A DNA stretch of 64,000 bases from JAHQVI01 sp963749875 (GTDB taxonomy: Bacteria; Pseudomonadota; Alphaproteobacteria; Rhizobiales; Rhodomicrobiaceae), in the NCBI GenBank assembly GCA_963749875.1, contig CAVVOX010000004.1:124001-188000 (forward strand). The letters run 5' to 3'. A program made the position numbers and the translations under genes. Under the pieces are notes generated by a model. The model saw only the letters and a program-made list of their open reading frames with translations. It was not told the origin of the DNA and did not search any database. Positions 17,490-26,772 of the stretch are shown here, one piece after another (position 1 is the first letter of the stretch; each line of letters opens with the position of its first letter).

Positions 17490-18381
17490 GCGCGGCCTCC
17501 TGCACTTTGCGATGGCGTTCTTCGCCTTCCTTCACGATGCGTTTGCGCTCTTTCTCTTCAAGCGCTTTTTTCAGCCGCCGCTCCCGCAGGGCGATGGCCG
17601 CCTGGATGGCCTCCTGTCTGTCCGCATCGCTCAGCCGGGTCTTGACCTCGGAGAACAGCTCGCGCACCGAATCCGCATTGCGGCCGAGATCGTGATTGCC
17701 GTGCCGGGCCGAGGCATGCACATCGACCCGCGTGCCGCCGCTTTTCCCCGTCACGCGGACGACCATGTCGTCGGTGAAGCCGAAGATCAGGGAGCGATGC
17801 GTCGCCTCGATAATGCCGTTATTGCCGTCGGCAGGCGGGCTTTCCGCAAGGATGCGCCAGTTGAGATTTTTCACCGCCTCCCGGACCGCGCTATAGGCCT
17901 CATCCGTCGAGCGGTCGAGCGGAAGCGGTTTGATGTCGGGATAGGCCTCGCGCTGCAGCTTGGCCGAGCTTCTCCTGAACTCCGGCGGGTTGACGCCATC
18001 GCCGGTCCGCAGCGCGGCGATCTTGTGGAAGGCCGGCGGGCTTTGAATGTCGGTAGTGACTTCATAGAGCCGCGGCCGGGAAAGGAGCTCGGGCATGGAC
18101 CAGAGCGGCCCGGCAAGAACAACCGCGCCGATCAGGACCGCCATTACGGCCTTGCCGGCGCCGGTAAAGCCCTCACGCCAGATGGCGCCGAGCGCCACGA
18201 ACGCCAGCAGCACCGCAACCACCGCCCCGACGATCGCGACGCCGAACAGCTTCATCGCGGTTGGCGTCTGCAATTGCCCGATCCGGTGCAAGCCGAAGGT
18301 CACCGCGAACAGCACAAAGAACAGCACGGCAATTCTCTGGCTCCAAACGGCCTTGCGCGATTCGTGCAGGTTAAATCGCAA
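17311..18381 (-). CDS. DUF1499 membrane protein with long basic tail
   Basis: A 356-residue protein with three predicted membrane helices (about residues 17-34, 44-66, 77-97), then a DUF1499 domain (about 135-250: NPPEFRRS, YPDIKPLPLDRSTDEAYSAVREAVKNLNW, IEATHRSLIFGFTDDMVVRV, GTRVDVHASARHG..DLGRNADSVREL). A charged coiled-coil-like stretch and a serine- and arginine-rich tail follow. The tail lies antisense to the end of the MBL gene (17311-17489), so its last 60 residues may be a by-product of a lost stop. Function unknown. Confidence 0.8.
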   Translation of the reverse strand: MRFNLHESRKAVWSQRIAVLFFVLFAVTFGLHRIGQLQTPTAMKLFGVAIVGAVVAVLLAFVALGAIWREGFTGAGKAVMAVLIGAVVLAGPLWSMPELLSRPRLYEVTTDIQSPPAFHKIAALRTGDGVNPPEFRRSSAKLQREAYPDIKPLPLDRSTDEAYSAVREAVKNLNWRILAESPPADGNNGIIEATHRSLIFGFTDDMVVRVTGKSGGTRVDVHASARHGNHDLGRNADSVRELFSEVKTRLSDADRQEAIQAAIALRERRLKKALEEKERKRIVKEGEERHRKVQEAALNRVRQISSNGNDGQARAQSQSTRVRSQPEASSERRRSKRQRRTARTRALRKFWEQLNR

Positions 18382-18555
18382 AGCTTCACCTCCGCATTGA
18401 TCGCGATGATACCATTCTCATGTTAATAAGGGCAAACTGCCCGCCGGTTCAAACCCACCCTTTTATCGCAAAGGGGCTGCCGGTCCAAGAATGCACAAGG
18501 GCGGACAAGCGTTTCGATGTCCCGCGCAAGCGCATTGGCGCCATCGGCTCCCACA

Positions 18556-19035
18556 TCAGTCGGGAATTTCCGGCCCAACCAGCATGGCAAGCTGGACCAG
18601 CGACTGTTGCCAGCCGAGATAGCAAGCCTCTAGGGGAATGGCCGAAGGCAGACCCGTCTGCTCGATGTGCAGTTCCGTCCCGACCGAGACCGCCTTCAAC
18701 GTGACCGTCACATGGATCTCGCCCGGCAGGTTCGGGTCATCGAAAACGTCGGTATATCGGATGCGCTTATGAGGAACGAGCTCCAGAAACTCGCCGCCGA
18801 ATGAATGGCTTTTGCCGGTCGTGAAGTTCGTGAACGACATCTTGTATGCACCGCCGACCTTGGCATCGATGTGATGGACTTTGCCGGTGAAGCCGTTGGG
18901 TGGAAGCCATTTGGCCATGGCGTCCGCATCGATGAACGCCCGATAGACTTTTTCCGGCTTGGCCGCCAAGACGCGGTGCAATCGAACCGTGTTCGTCGTA
19001 CCGGCACCCGATTCGGAATGATTTTCCTTGGTCAT
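18556..19035 (-). CDS. SRPBCC / AHSA1-type protein
   Basis: A 159-residue protein with the START-like SRPBCC fold: VRLHRVLAAKPEKVYRAFIDADAMAKWLPP at the N-terminus, then FTGKVHHIDAKVGGAYKMSF and a C-terminal helix (EACYLGWQQSLVQLAML). AHSA1-type members bind hydrophobic ligands or act with ArsR regulators. None is adjacent here. I chose the ATG at 19035 because the family begins there; upstream in-frame codons to 19125 lack conservation. Confidence 0.87.
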   Translation of the reverse strand: MTKENHSESGAGTTNTVRLHRVLAAKPEKVYRAFIDADAMAKWLPPNGFTGKVHHIDAKVGGAYKMSFTNFTTGKSHSFGGEFLELVPHKRIRYTDVFDDPNLPGEIHVTVTLKAVSVGTELHIEQTGLPSAIPLEACYLGWQQSLVQLAMLVGPEIPD

Positions 19036-19706
19036 GTTTGTCTCCGTCCTATCATCCACTCTGAGGAGGCAGGCTCCCGCCTTAAAGACGCGCGGCCACC
19101 CGCCCCGCCGACATGCGGCCAACAAATTTGTCGGGGCGGCGCTGGCATTCTATGAAAGGCACTCGTTACGCGCCTTCGTCCGAGATGCGGGTACTAATAA
19201 CATCGGCGAGCACTGCGGAAGAGAATCCAGCAAGAAGATCCCCATCGACGTAACGCTGCATGGCAGCGTGCGCAGGGCGAAAGTCGTACCCGGTGGCCGT
19301 GACTTGCATGTCTTCCATGATTGGCCTCGTGCTTCAATAAACGCGCCTGATGCCAAGCTTGGTAGTTCATGACCTTGTGGTAAAGGAGAACGGCAAATGG
19401 CTTCGGCTATCCGTCAGCCCATATCCGGGTTGGGTTATCATACGAAATGGGCATAATGTCCCGGTTGAGGCGGGAGCGCATATCTCTCTTTGAAGAGCCT
19501 CCATGATTGCCGTTGGCCCACGGAACCAGTTCAAATAAACAACGACACAACCGAAAACGCCACCAGCCCGGCCAGGATCAAACATCCGAGATGATGTGGA
19601 AGCGGTCGTGATCTCATATAGCAGTCTCGACACCGGTTTGCTTTGTATCCCTCTCAGCCAAGCAGGGCAGGCATAAAACCTGCCCTGGAGCCCGAATGCC
19701 ATGAGT
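19036..19706. other. Gene-poor stretch with a transporter remnant
   Basis: About 670 bases between the SRPBCC gene and the methyltransferase. Apart from the LysE-like remnant at 19531-19579 I see no gene: open frames are short and low in conserved features. The stretch 19140-19360 has lower GC than its neighbours and may be the residue of degraded DNA. Confidence 0.5.
19531..19579 (-). pseudogene. LysE-family exporter C-terminal remnant
   Basis: Read on the minus strand this encodes ILAGLVAFSVVSLFI followed by TGA, nearly the same as the C-terminus of the intact LysE protein at 22090-22683 (LALAGLVALSIVLLFI). The DNA match includes the stop and about 50 bases; upstream of it similarity is lost. 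It is a scrap of a second LysE-type gene. Confidence 0.65.
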
Positions 19707-20765
19707 TCAGCGGCGCGCCTCGATGACGAAGTTGAACGGCGTCTCGGCGGCATTGCGCACCTTGCCGAAACCGGCCGAGCGGAGGACGTCCCCGAGCTGG
19801 CGCGGTCCCGCCTGAGCGCCCAGGACATGGGTGCCTTTCTCCGCGATGGCGTGGGCGCAGCACATCGTCGTCGATGCGGAGTAATAGAGCTGGCCGATGG
19901 GATTGAAGTTGTCCTCGACGCGGTCGCTGGCGAAAGGCTCGATCAGCATCAGCGTGCCGTCCTCCGCAATGGCCGACGCCGCATGCTTCACCGCATCGAC
20001 CGGCCAGCCCATGTCGTGGAGGGAGTCGAAGAAGCAGATCAGGTCGTAATTGCGCGCCTCATAGCCGTCCGCCGTCGCCACCTCGAAGGTCACGCGGTCG
20101 GCGACGCCGGCTTCCTTCGCCATCCGCCGCGCCTCCAGAATCGATCCCTCGTGAACGTCGAAGCCCCAGAAACGGCTCGACGGGAATGCGTTCGCCATCA
20201 TGATCGTCGAATGACCGTGGCCGCAGCCGACATCGGCGACGCTGGCGCCCGATTTCAGCTTGTCCACCACGCCGTCCAGCGCCGGAAGCCATTCGCTGAC
20301 GAGGCTCGCTGCATAAGAATTGCGGAAGAACGCCGCCACGCCGCAGAACAGCCGCTCGTCATGCTCGCCCCAGCTCACACCCCGGCCGCTCTCGAAGGCG
20401 GCGAGCGTCTTCGGCTCGTCGGCCCACATCGAGGCGACGATCTGCCAGCCGTGCTGCAGGCATACCGGGCTGGTCTCGTCGGCGAGGATCATCGCCTGCT
20501 CCGGGTTCAGCTCATAGGTGGCTGAGCGCGGATGGTAGTCGACATAGCCGCCCGCTGCCTGGGCATTCAGCCATTCGCGGACATAGCGCTCGGCGCAGCC
20601 GCTGCGCTTGGCAAGCTCCCGAGAGGTGAGCGGGCCGGCGCCGGCCATAGCCTTGTAAAGACCGAGCTTATGGCCGACGCTGACCAGCACGCCGCCATAT
20701 CCGGCCGCAAGATTTGTCAGCAGCCGTCCGACGGTCTCGTCGAGCTTCTGTTGGTTGATTGTCAT
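19707..20765 (-). CDS. SAM-dependent methyltransferase with winged-helix N-domain
   Basis: A 352-residue protein. The N-terminal part (about 10-90) is a winged-helix dimerisation domain (LYKAMAGAGPLTSRELAKRSG, ERYVREWLNAQAAGGYVDY) as in O-methyltransferases. The catalytic half has SAM motif I VADVGCGHGHSTIMMA (about 180), then FDVH and DLICFFDSLHDMGW. This architecture occurs in small-molecule methyltransferases; the substrate is unknown. Of two ATGs I chose 20765, 8 bases after AGGAG. It is divergent from a GlxA-type regulator. Confidence 0.85.
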   Translation of the reverse strand: MTINQQKLDETVGRLLTNLAAGYGGVLVSVGHKLGLYKAMAGAGPLTSRELAKRSGCAERYVREWLNAQAAGGYVDYHPRSATYELNPEQAMILADETSPVCLQHGWQIVASMWADEPKTLAAFESGRGVSWGEHDERLFCGVAAFFRNSYAASLVSEWLPALDGVVDKLKSGASVADVGCGHGHSTIMMANAFPSSRFWGFDVHEGSILEARRMAKEAGVADRVTFEVATADGYEARNYDLICFFDSLHDMGWPVDAVKHAASAIAEDGTLMLIEPFASDRVEDNFNPIGQLYYSASTTMCCAHAIAEKGTHVLGAQAGPRQLGDVLRSAGFGKVRNAAETPFNFVIEARR

Positions 20766-20893
20766 GATCATCTCTCCTGTTTGTTTACACCCATCGCCAT
20801 TGCGCGGGTGCCGGATGTAACACTGGAGGATGACCTTCTATTCAGCGAGTGCGAGACTGGCCAATAACGGTTCATTCATGCCAGGAGTACCGG

Positions 20894-21925
20894 ATGTCTG
20901 GAACAACGCGCCCTCTGCATGTCAGCCTTGTCGCCATTCCCGATGCGGTGATCTCGACGATCACCGGCATTTACGACGTGCTCGGGGCGTTCAGCATGCT
21001 GTCCGGGATGGAGCCGTCGCTACCCGGCGAGCCGCCATTCCGGGTTGAAATCGCCTCCACCCGGCGCGGCACCGTCGCGCTTGTCAGTGGCATGCCTGTC
21101 GAAGCGACCCGCGGCGTCGATGAGCTCAATCACACCGACATCATCATCGTGCCGTCGATCGTCTTGCGCCCGGAGGGATGGACCCCGGGACGGTATCCGG
21201 AGCTCGTGACCTGGGCCGCCCGCATGCACCGCCAGGGCGCTCTCTTGTGCTCGGCGTGCTCGGGCGTGTTCCTACTCGCCGAGACTGGGCTTTTCGATGG
21301 CAGAGAGACGACCGTTCATTGGGGCTACGCGGAGCCGTTCGCCAAAACCTTCCCCACAGTGCCGCTGCAGCCCGAGCGCGTGCTGGTGGTGTCAGGAGAG
21401 CGCGAGGAACTGATCACATCCGGCGCATCCATGAGCTGGCACGATCTGGTATTGTATCTTATCGCCCGGCATATCGGCGCCGTCGCGGCGCAGACCGTGG
21501 CGCGGGCCTTCGCTCTGCAGTGGCACCATGACGGGCTCGCGCCTTACATCGTGTTCCAGGGGCGGACCGATCACGGCGACAGCGTTATCGCGGAATCGCA
21601 GTCATGGCTGTCCACGCATTTTGCCGTGGGAAGCCCTGTCGAGGAGATAGTCCGGCGCTCGGGGCTCCCGGAGCGGACCTTCAAGCGCCGCTTCACCGAA
21701 GCCACGGGATTTGCGCCGATCGACTATGCCCAGCGGCTGCGCATCGAGGATGCCAAGCGGCGGCTCGAGCGCACCGACGCACCGGTGGACGAGATCAGCT
21801 GGCAGGTCGGATATGAGGATGCCGCGTTCTTCCGCCGGCTGTTCAAGCGTGTGACTGGCCTTACACCAGGCGCTTATCGTAGGCGCTTCCAGGTCCCAGG
21901 TTTCGCCAGATCAACTCGCGGATGA
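20894..21925 (+). CDS. GlxA-type AraC regulator with DJ-1/PfpI domain
   Basis: A 343-residue regulator. The N-terminal half (about 5-190) is a class I glutamine-amidotransferase-like domain (HVSLVAIPDAVISTITGIYDVLG, LCSACSGVFLLAETGLFDGRETTVHW) with a cysteine in SACSG at the nucleophile-elbow position. The C-terminal AraC helix-turn-helix pair spans about 225-330 (IVRRSGLPERTFKRRF, QRLRIEDAKRRLERT, SWQVGYEDAAFFRRLFKR). GlxA-like proteins control glyoxylate, choline or arginine genes. It may control the divergent methyltransferase. AGGAG is 6 bases before the ATG. Confidence 0.9.
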   Translation: MSGTTRPLHVSLVAIPDAVISTITGIYDVLGAFSMLSGMEPSLPGEPPFRVEIASTRRGTVALVSGMPVEATRGVDELNHTDIIIVPSIVLRPEGWTPGRYPELVTWAARMHRQGALLCSACSGVFLLAETGLFDGRETTVHWGYAEPFAKTFPTVPLQPERVLVVSGEREELITSGASMSWHDLVLYLIARHIGAVAAQTVARAFALQWHHDGLAPYIVFQGRTDHGDSVIAESQSWLSTHFAVGSPVEEIVRRSGLPERTFKRRFTEATGFAPIDYAQRLRIEDAKRRLERTDAPVDEISWQVGYEDAAFFRRLFKRVTGLTPGAYRRRFQVPGFARSTRG

Positions 21926-22089
21926 AGCAGGGGATGGACTTGCCCCCTCGTTGCGCGGAAGGCGCAAGCAGATATCTCTTAAAGAGCCCCGATCACCACT
22001 GCTAACCGACCGCGTCAGACCGGTCGGTCCATCGCTTTTTCGGCTTAGACTAGATCAACCACCGGGCTGCGTCGTACGAAAGCGCCCCC

Positions 22090-22683
22090 TCAAATGAACA
22101 GCAACACAATCGACAGCGCCACCAGCCCGGCCAGCGCCAAATTCACGATCCGGGCGGTCTCGGGCGAGCGGATCAGCCGGCGGATGCCGACGCCGAACAG
22201 GCACCAGACGGCGACGCTCGGTATGGTGACGGCGGTGAAGACCGCGCAGATCAGCAGCAATTCCGCATAGTAATTGCCGCCGACCGTGGTGAAGGCAGGC
22301 AGGGCGCTCACCGCGATCATCCAGGCCTTGGGGTTCACCCATTGAAAGGCCGCGGCTTCGAGGAAGGTCAGCGGCCGCGCATTGGCTTTGCCGCTATCGG
22401 GCCGTCCGGCCTGGGCGATGCGCCAGGCAAGATAGAGCAGATAGGCCGCGCCGATATATTTCAGCGCCAGGTGGACCTGGGGGTAGCGCGTGAAAATCTC
22501 GCCGAGCCCGAGGCCGAGCGCGAAGACCATAACCGGAAAGCCGACGATGATGCCGAGCTGATGCGGGATCGTGCGGATGAATCCGAAGGCGGACCCCGAC
22601 GCAGTCAGCATAACGTTGTTGGGCCCCGGCGTTACGGCGGCGGCAAAGCCAAAAAGGGCGATGGCGAGGACGACGTCGATCAT
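22090..22683 (-). CDS. LysE/RhtB family amino-acid exporter
   Basis: A 197-residue inner-membrane exporter with six hydrophobic segments. The N-terminus has the family signature FAAAVTPGPNNVMLTASGSAFGF, and FQWVNPKAWMIAVSALPAF marks the third to fourth helices. LysE/RhtB proteins expel amino acids or analogues by proton exchange. The substrate is unknown. Its upstream side (22684-22728) meets the left end of an IS remnant. A scrap of a similar gene lies at 19531-19579. Confidence 0.9.
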   Translation of the reverse strand: MIDVVLAIALFGFAAAVTPGPNNVMLTASGSAFGFIRTIPHQLGIIVGFPVMVFALGLGLGEIFTRYPQVHLALKYIGAAYLLYLAWRIAQAGRPDSGKANARPLTFLEAAAFQWVNPKAWMIAVSALPAFTTVGGNYYAELLLICAVFTAVTIPSVAVWCLFGVGIRRLIRSPETARIVNLALAGLVALSIVLLFI

Positions 22684-22728
22684 GATCTGAGAAACACCAA
22701 AACCGATGCGGCAGGCAAGGTCTCGTTA

Positions 22729-23338
22729 GGGCCTGTTGAGATTTAGGATTCACAGATTGGGCGAACAGTGATTTATGCTCCGAAAAGGGAGCTTAGCATG
22801 GATCGTTTCCGCCTGACGGACGCCCAATGGGCGAAGATCGAACCGCATTGTTTGGGGAAGAAGAGCGACCCCGGTCGAACAGGCGGCGACGGCCGTCTGT
22901 TCATCGAAGCCGTTCTCTGGATTGCGCGGACCGGGAGCCCCTGGCGTGATCTGCCTGCGCATTTCGGCCATTGGAACACCGTCTTTAAACGTTTCCGCCA
23001 TTGGGTGAAAGCCTATGTTTTCAAGCGGATCTTCGAGGCTGTATCGGGCGATCCCGACATGGAATACGCCATGATCGACGGGACGACGATCGTCAAGGTT
23101 CACCGCCATGGCCAGGGCGCTAAAGGGGGACTCAGGGCCAGGCCATAGGCAAGTCGAAGGGCGGTTGGACGACGAAGATCCTGGCGCCGACCGATGCGCT
23201 CGGCAATCCGGTTCGTTTTGAGCTTTTGCCAGGTCACCGCTTCGACACTGTCGGTGTTGCGCCGCTGATCAAAGCTTCGCAGCCATGATACATGCGCTGC
23301 TGCGCGCTTATAAACTCGCGATGAATCTCAACAAGCCC
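22729..23338 (+). mobile_element. Internally deleted IS5/IS427-type element
   Basis: Terminal inverted repeats GGGCCTGTTGAGATT (22729-22743) and, inverted, GGGCTTGTTGAGATT (23324-23338) bound about 610 bases, flanked by TA. The transposase first frame (22798-23148) starts MDRFRLTDAQWAKIEPH and reaches MIDGTTIVKVHRHGQGAKGG with the first catalytic Asp. A +1 shift then continues as QAIGKSKGGWTTKILAPTDALG up to about 23288, where it stops. The two-frame layout is normal for IS427, but the middle and end with the second Asp and Glu are deleted, so it is not autonomous. The right end abuts repeat B copy 2. Confidence 0.82.
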
Positions 23339-23466
23339 TAGATCAACCCTCGTTCAAGTGGAATCACTTGAGCGAGGTCAAGTTGATCTATTTCAAAAGG
23401 CGAGCGCAACTGTTCCCGCGTCCATCCCCGCCTTCGCGGGGACATGCTCGGACGCGCGTTGCGCTA
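23338..23466 (+). repeat. Mosaic two-hairpin repeat family B, copy 2
   Basis: Module 1 (AGATCAAC..CAAGTG..CACTTG..GTTGATCT, 23340-23389) is followed after about 14 bases by module 2 (GCGCAAC...GTTGCGC, 23404-23464). Module 2 carries the long loop with CCCCGCCTTCGCGGGG. The right end is CTAG at 23463-23466; the left CTAG overlaps the boundary with the IS element, whose insertion used the TA. Confidence 0.85.
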
Positions 23467-23649
23467 GCCGGCGCGAATCCACTGCGCACAGACGTCTGAA
23501 GTCGGCGGCTGGTGCACGACCGGCCGCATTCAATTTTTGATGGGTCGGATGCGATTTGACCGATATCACCGAAAATGCACTGTTGGGCTATACGATGAAG
23601 AAATTCCGCTGGTTTCCTTACCAGGCAGCGAGGGGGGTGGAGTTGAGCT

Positions 23650-24813
23650 ATGTCGTCAAAACGCATCATTCTGCTTGTGATCGCGGTCACAATCGGCGCT
23701 GGTCTTCTGATTGGCGCTTGGGTCATGTTTCTCCGCCCGATCAAGGTAGAAGCCGCAGGCGCTCGGCAGGATGTGGCCGTGCAAGTCTTCGGGCTCGGCA
23801 CAGTTGAGGCGCGCGTCACGTCTAAAGTGGGATTCAAGATATCCGGCGTCCTCGTCGACCTTCACGCCGATGTCGGCGATCTCATCACCAAGGGCGCGGT
23901 TTTGGCGCGGCTCGATGATCGCGAGCAGAGCGCGCGTGTCGCAAGAGCCAAAGCGATGATCGAGCAAGCCCAAGCCAATCTGGAAAAGGCCGGCGCCGGC
24001 CTTGAAAAGGCGAAGACCAATTACGCCAACGCAAAAAGCATCAATGAGCGCCGGCAAAAATTGGTTCAAACGAACAGTGCCTCGGTCGAAACGGCGGAAA
24101 CCGCCAAGGCGGCGGAGGATGCTGCCTCCGCCGACGTGAACCTGGCCTCGAGTGATGTCGCCGTAGCGCGCGCCGCAATCAGCGACGCCAAGGCGCAAAT
24201 GCAACAGGAAAACGCGACGCTGGATTTCCACACGCTCGCTGCGCCCTATGACGCCATGGTGACCGCACGGCTAAAGGAACTCGGCTCCGCTCTCGGCGCA
24301 GGCGAGCCGGTATTCACGCTGATCGACCCGAAAACGATCTGGGTGCTAGCCTATATCGACGAGAGTAAGGCCGGCGAGATCAAGGTCGGCGAACCTGCGG
24401 AGATTGTGCTCCGCTCTCATCCAAACCAACGCCTGCAGGGGCGGGTTGCCCGGATCGAGCCCGAAAGCGACCGCGTCAATGAAGAGCGACGGGTGGAGGT
24501 CGCGTTCGACCAGCTCCCGGCCTATGCCAATCTCGGCGAGCAGGCCGAAGTCTACATTACAACCGTCCGGCTATTGAAAGCTTTGCTCGCCCCGGACGCG
24601 GCAATCATCGGACTGGGCAAGGATCACGGAACAGTATGGACGGTTGAAGACGGCAATCTGCAGCAACGCGAGGTGACACTCGGCCACCGGCTGCTCGATG
24701 GCCGCTACGAAATTACCAGCGGCGTGCCGGAGAAGGCGATGGTGGTCACGCAATTGCGCAGCGGACTGCGGGTTGGCCGCGCTGCCGAGATCATTGGCGG
24801 GCAAGGTTTATGA
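23650..24813 (+). CDS. HlyD-type membrane fusion protein (DevB-like)
   Basis: A 387-residue periplasmic adaptor anchored by one N-terminal helix (about residues 5-27). A biotinyl-lipoyl half (FKISGVLVDLHADVGDLITKGAVLARLDD) is followed by a long alpha-helical coiled coil (about 95-185, rich in Ala, Lys, Glu), the second lipoyl half and a beta-barrel domain (VLAYIDESKAGEIKVGEPAEIVLRS). It starts an operon of three genes in the order adaptor-permease-ATPase, as in devBCA exporters. The stop overlaps the permease ATG by four bases (ATGA). It carries cargo from the permease to an outer-membrane channel of unknown identity. Confidence 0.9.
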   Translation: MSSKRIILLVIAVTIGAGLLIGAWVMFLRPIKVEAAGARQDVAVQVFGLGTVEARVTSKVGFKISGVLVDLHADVGDLITKGAVLARLDDREQSARVARAKAMIEQAQANLEKAGAGLEKAKTNYANAKSINERRQKLVQTNSASVETAETAKAAEDAASADVNLASSDVAVARAAISDAKAQMQQENATLDFHTLAAPYDAMVTARLKELGSALGAGEPVFTLIDPKTIWVLAYIDESKAGEIKVGEPAEIVLRSHPNQRLQGRVARIEPESDRVNEERRVEVAFDQLPAYANLGEQAEVYITTVRLLKALLAPDAAIIGLGKDHGTVWTVEDGNLQQREVTLGHRLLDGRYEITSGVPEKAMVVTQLRSGLRVGRAAEIIGGQGL

Positions 24814-25955
24814 ACCTCGCTTATCGGGACATAAAGCACAATCTTCTGCGTTTCATTCTGACCAATTTCGGGCTGAGCCTGCTGCTCGGCATCGTGATTG
24901 TGATCACCGGCGTCTATGGGGGCCTGATCGACGACGCGCTGAGGCAAGCTAGAGCGGCCAATGCAGACCTCTGGGTGGTCGAAGCGGGCACCAACGGGCC
25001 TTTTGCGGAGTCTTCGCGCATTCCCGGCGACACGCGCGAATTGGTTAGCCGGGTCTATGGCGTAGAGCGCGCCGGAGCGGTCACCTATCAGTCCGTACAG
25101 ACCGAGCTCAACGGCAAACCGCTCCGGCTGTTTTTGATTGGGTTCGAGCCCGGACGACCGGGCGGACCTCGCAAGCTCGTGGCCGGACGCGAGATTCTGC
25201 GCAGCCAATATGAAATGGTCGTCGATGGTTCGGCACACCTTGCGCTCGGTCAGGAGGTGCCGCTGGGGACGCACGGTCACAAATTTACCGTCGTCGGCCT
25301 GATGCGCAAAGAAGTCACATCGTCTGGCGATCCGGTCGGCTACATCACTTTGCGCGACGCGCAGGCGCTGCAGTTCGAACTCGCACCTCCGGCCGAGCGC
25401 CGCGAGGCTGCGCGCGGAGGATCGCCCGAAACCAGCAACCAGATCAATGCCGTCATCGCCAAGGTGTCGCCCTATGTTCCGATCAAGGAAGTCGCCACGG
25501 CGCTGGCGCGCTGGAAGCATCTCACCACGCTGACGCAAGCGCAGCAGGAAACGCTGCTCAGCAAGTTCGTCATCGAGAAAGCGCGCAACCAGCAGCGGCT
25601 GATCATGGTGCTGCTGATCATCGTATCGGCGGTGATCATCGCCTTGATCGTCTATACGCTGACGATGGACAAGGTGCGCTCGATCGCGACGCTCAAATTC
25701 GTCGGTGCGCCGGATCGAACCATCATCGGCCTCATCGTCCAACAGGCGCTGTCGATGGGCATATTCGGTTACTTCCTTGGCCTGGCGCTGGTCCTGATCT
25801 TCCAGCCTTACTTTCCACGCCGGCTCGTGCTCGACCCGGCAAGCGTCGCCACCGTATTCGTTATCACCATCGTCGTCTGCCTGGCTGCCAGCACGCTCGG
25901 CATCCGGCTCGCTCTCAAGATAGACCCTGCGGAAGCGCTGGCGGGGGCAGGTTAG
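24810..25955 (+). CDS. FtsX/MacB-type ABC permease (DevC-like)
   Basis: A 381-residue permease with one N-terminal transmembrane helix (about 15-37), a periplasmic domain (about 40-260) and three C-terminal helices (about 270-295, 310-335, 345-370). This MacB/FtsX topology handles export by mechanotransmission. DevC-type proteins move glycolipids or drugs with a DevB adaptor and DevA ATPase. Here the cargo is unknown. The ATG is coupled to the end of the adaptor gene. Confidence 0.9.
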   Translation: MNLAYRDIKHNLLRFILTNFGLSLLLGIVIVITGVYGGLIDDALRQARAANADLWVVEAGTNGPFAESSRIPGDTRELVSRVYGVERAGAVTYQSVQTELNGKPLRLFLIGFEPGRPGGPRKLVAGREILRSQYEMVVDGSAHLALGQEVPLGTHGHKFTVVGLMRKEVTSSGDPVGYITLRDAQALQFELAPPAERREAARGGSPETSNQINAVIAKVSPYVPIKEVATALARWKHLTTLTQAQQETLLSKFVIEKARNQQRLIMVLLIIVSAVIIALIVYTLTMDKVRSIATLKFVGAPDRTIIGLIVQQALSMGIFGYFLGLALVLIFQPYFPRRLVLDPASVATVFVITIVVCLAASTLGIRLALKIDPAEALAGAG

Positions 25956-25959
25956 CGCG

Positions 25960-26676
25960 ATGGCCGAGCCGGATAGAAAAGCTGTCGTGCGCGTCGAGCA
26001 TCTCTTCAAGCACTTCGGGAAGGGGACTGCCCGGGTCGACGCGCTCAGCGACATCAACATGGAGGTCTATCCGGGTCAGGTCGTCGGATTGATGGGGCCG
26101 AGCGGCTCGGGCAAGACCACGCTTCTGAATTGCATCGCCTGCATTTTGGAGCCAAGCAGCGGCCGGCTCACGCTTGACGGCGAGGTCGTCTATGACGATC
26201 ATTGGCTCAAGGCCGATTTGCGCCGCCTACGGCTCGACAAGGTCGGCTTCATCTTCCAATTCCCTAATCTGCTGCCGTTTCTCAATGGCACCGACAATGT
26301 TGCCGTGGTGCTCGATCTCGCCGGTTTTAGCTCGTCGGCCGCGCGCGCTCACGCTGTCGAGCTGCTCAACTATCTCGATGTCGGTCACCGCAAGCACGCC
26401 ATGCCCGCACAGCTCTCAGGCGGTGAGGCGCAGCGCGTGGCGATTGCGCGCGCACTCGCCAACCGGCCACGCATCATTCTCGCTGATGAACCAACGGCGC
26501 CGCTCGACTCGCAGCGTGGCCGGATCGTGATGGATTTATTGCGCAGGATCGCCGTCGATCAAAGCGCGGCAATCATTGTGGTGACTCACGACGAGATGAT
26601 CCTTGATCGCTTCGACCACATCTTCCGGCTCCGTGATGGTCGCCTTGAAGATGGTGCGGCCGCAGTCGGCGGTTAG
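25960..26676 (+). CDS. ABC ATPase of the exporter (DevA/LolD-like)
   Basis: A 238-residue ABC ATPase: Walker A GPSGSGKTT, Q-loop FQFPNLLPFLNGTDNV, signature LSGGEAQRVAIARAL, Walker B IILADEPTAPLD and switch histidine VVTHDE. The DEPTAPLD box differs by one residue from the usual DEPTAALD. It energises the permease encoded upstream. Its TAG stop (26674-26676) is the TTAG terminus of the minimal family B palindrome. Confidence 0.93.
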   Translation: MAEPDRKAVVRVEHLFKHFGKGTARVDALSDINMEVYPGQVVGLMGPSGSGKTTLLNCIACILEPSSGRLTLDGEVVYDDHWLKADLRRLRLDKVGFIFQFPNLLPFLNGTDNVAVVLDLAGFSSSAARAHAVELLNYLDVGHRKHAMPAQLSGGEAQRVAIARALANRPRIILADEPTAPLDSQRGRIVMDLLRRIAVDQSAAIIVVTHDEMILDRFDHIFRLRDGRLEDGAAAVGG

Positions 26677-26696
26677 CGCAACGCGCGTTGCGCTAG
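26673..26696. repeat. Minimal family B palindrome
   Basis: TTAG-CGCAACGCGCGTTGCG-CTAG: the core AGCGCAACGC/GCGTTGCGCT is a perfect 20-base palindrome made of the two arms of module 2 with the loop and module 1 missing. It looks like a deletion product or minimal form. Its TTAG end forms the stop of the ABC ATPase gene. Confidence 0.8.
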
Positions 26697-26772
26697 AGAG
26701 ACATGGCTATTATGCGAGGGCTACGGATCTCGAACTTGCCCCAACAGGCAGATCTTGTCTTGAACGAAATGC

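Noticed and set aside
18420..18555. tRNA-like GGTTCAAACC segment near 18446
   Set aside because: A T-arm-like run is present but no acceptor, anticodon or D arm could be paired.
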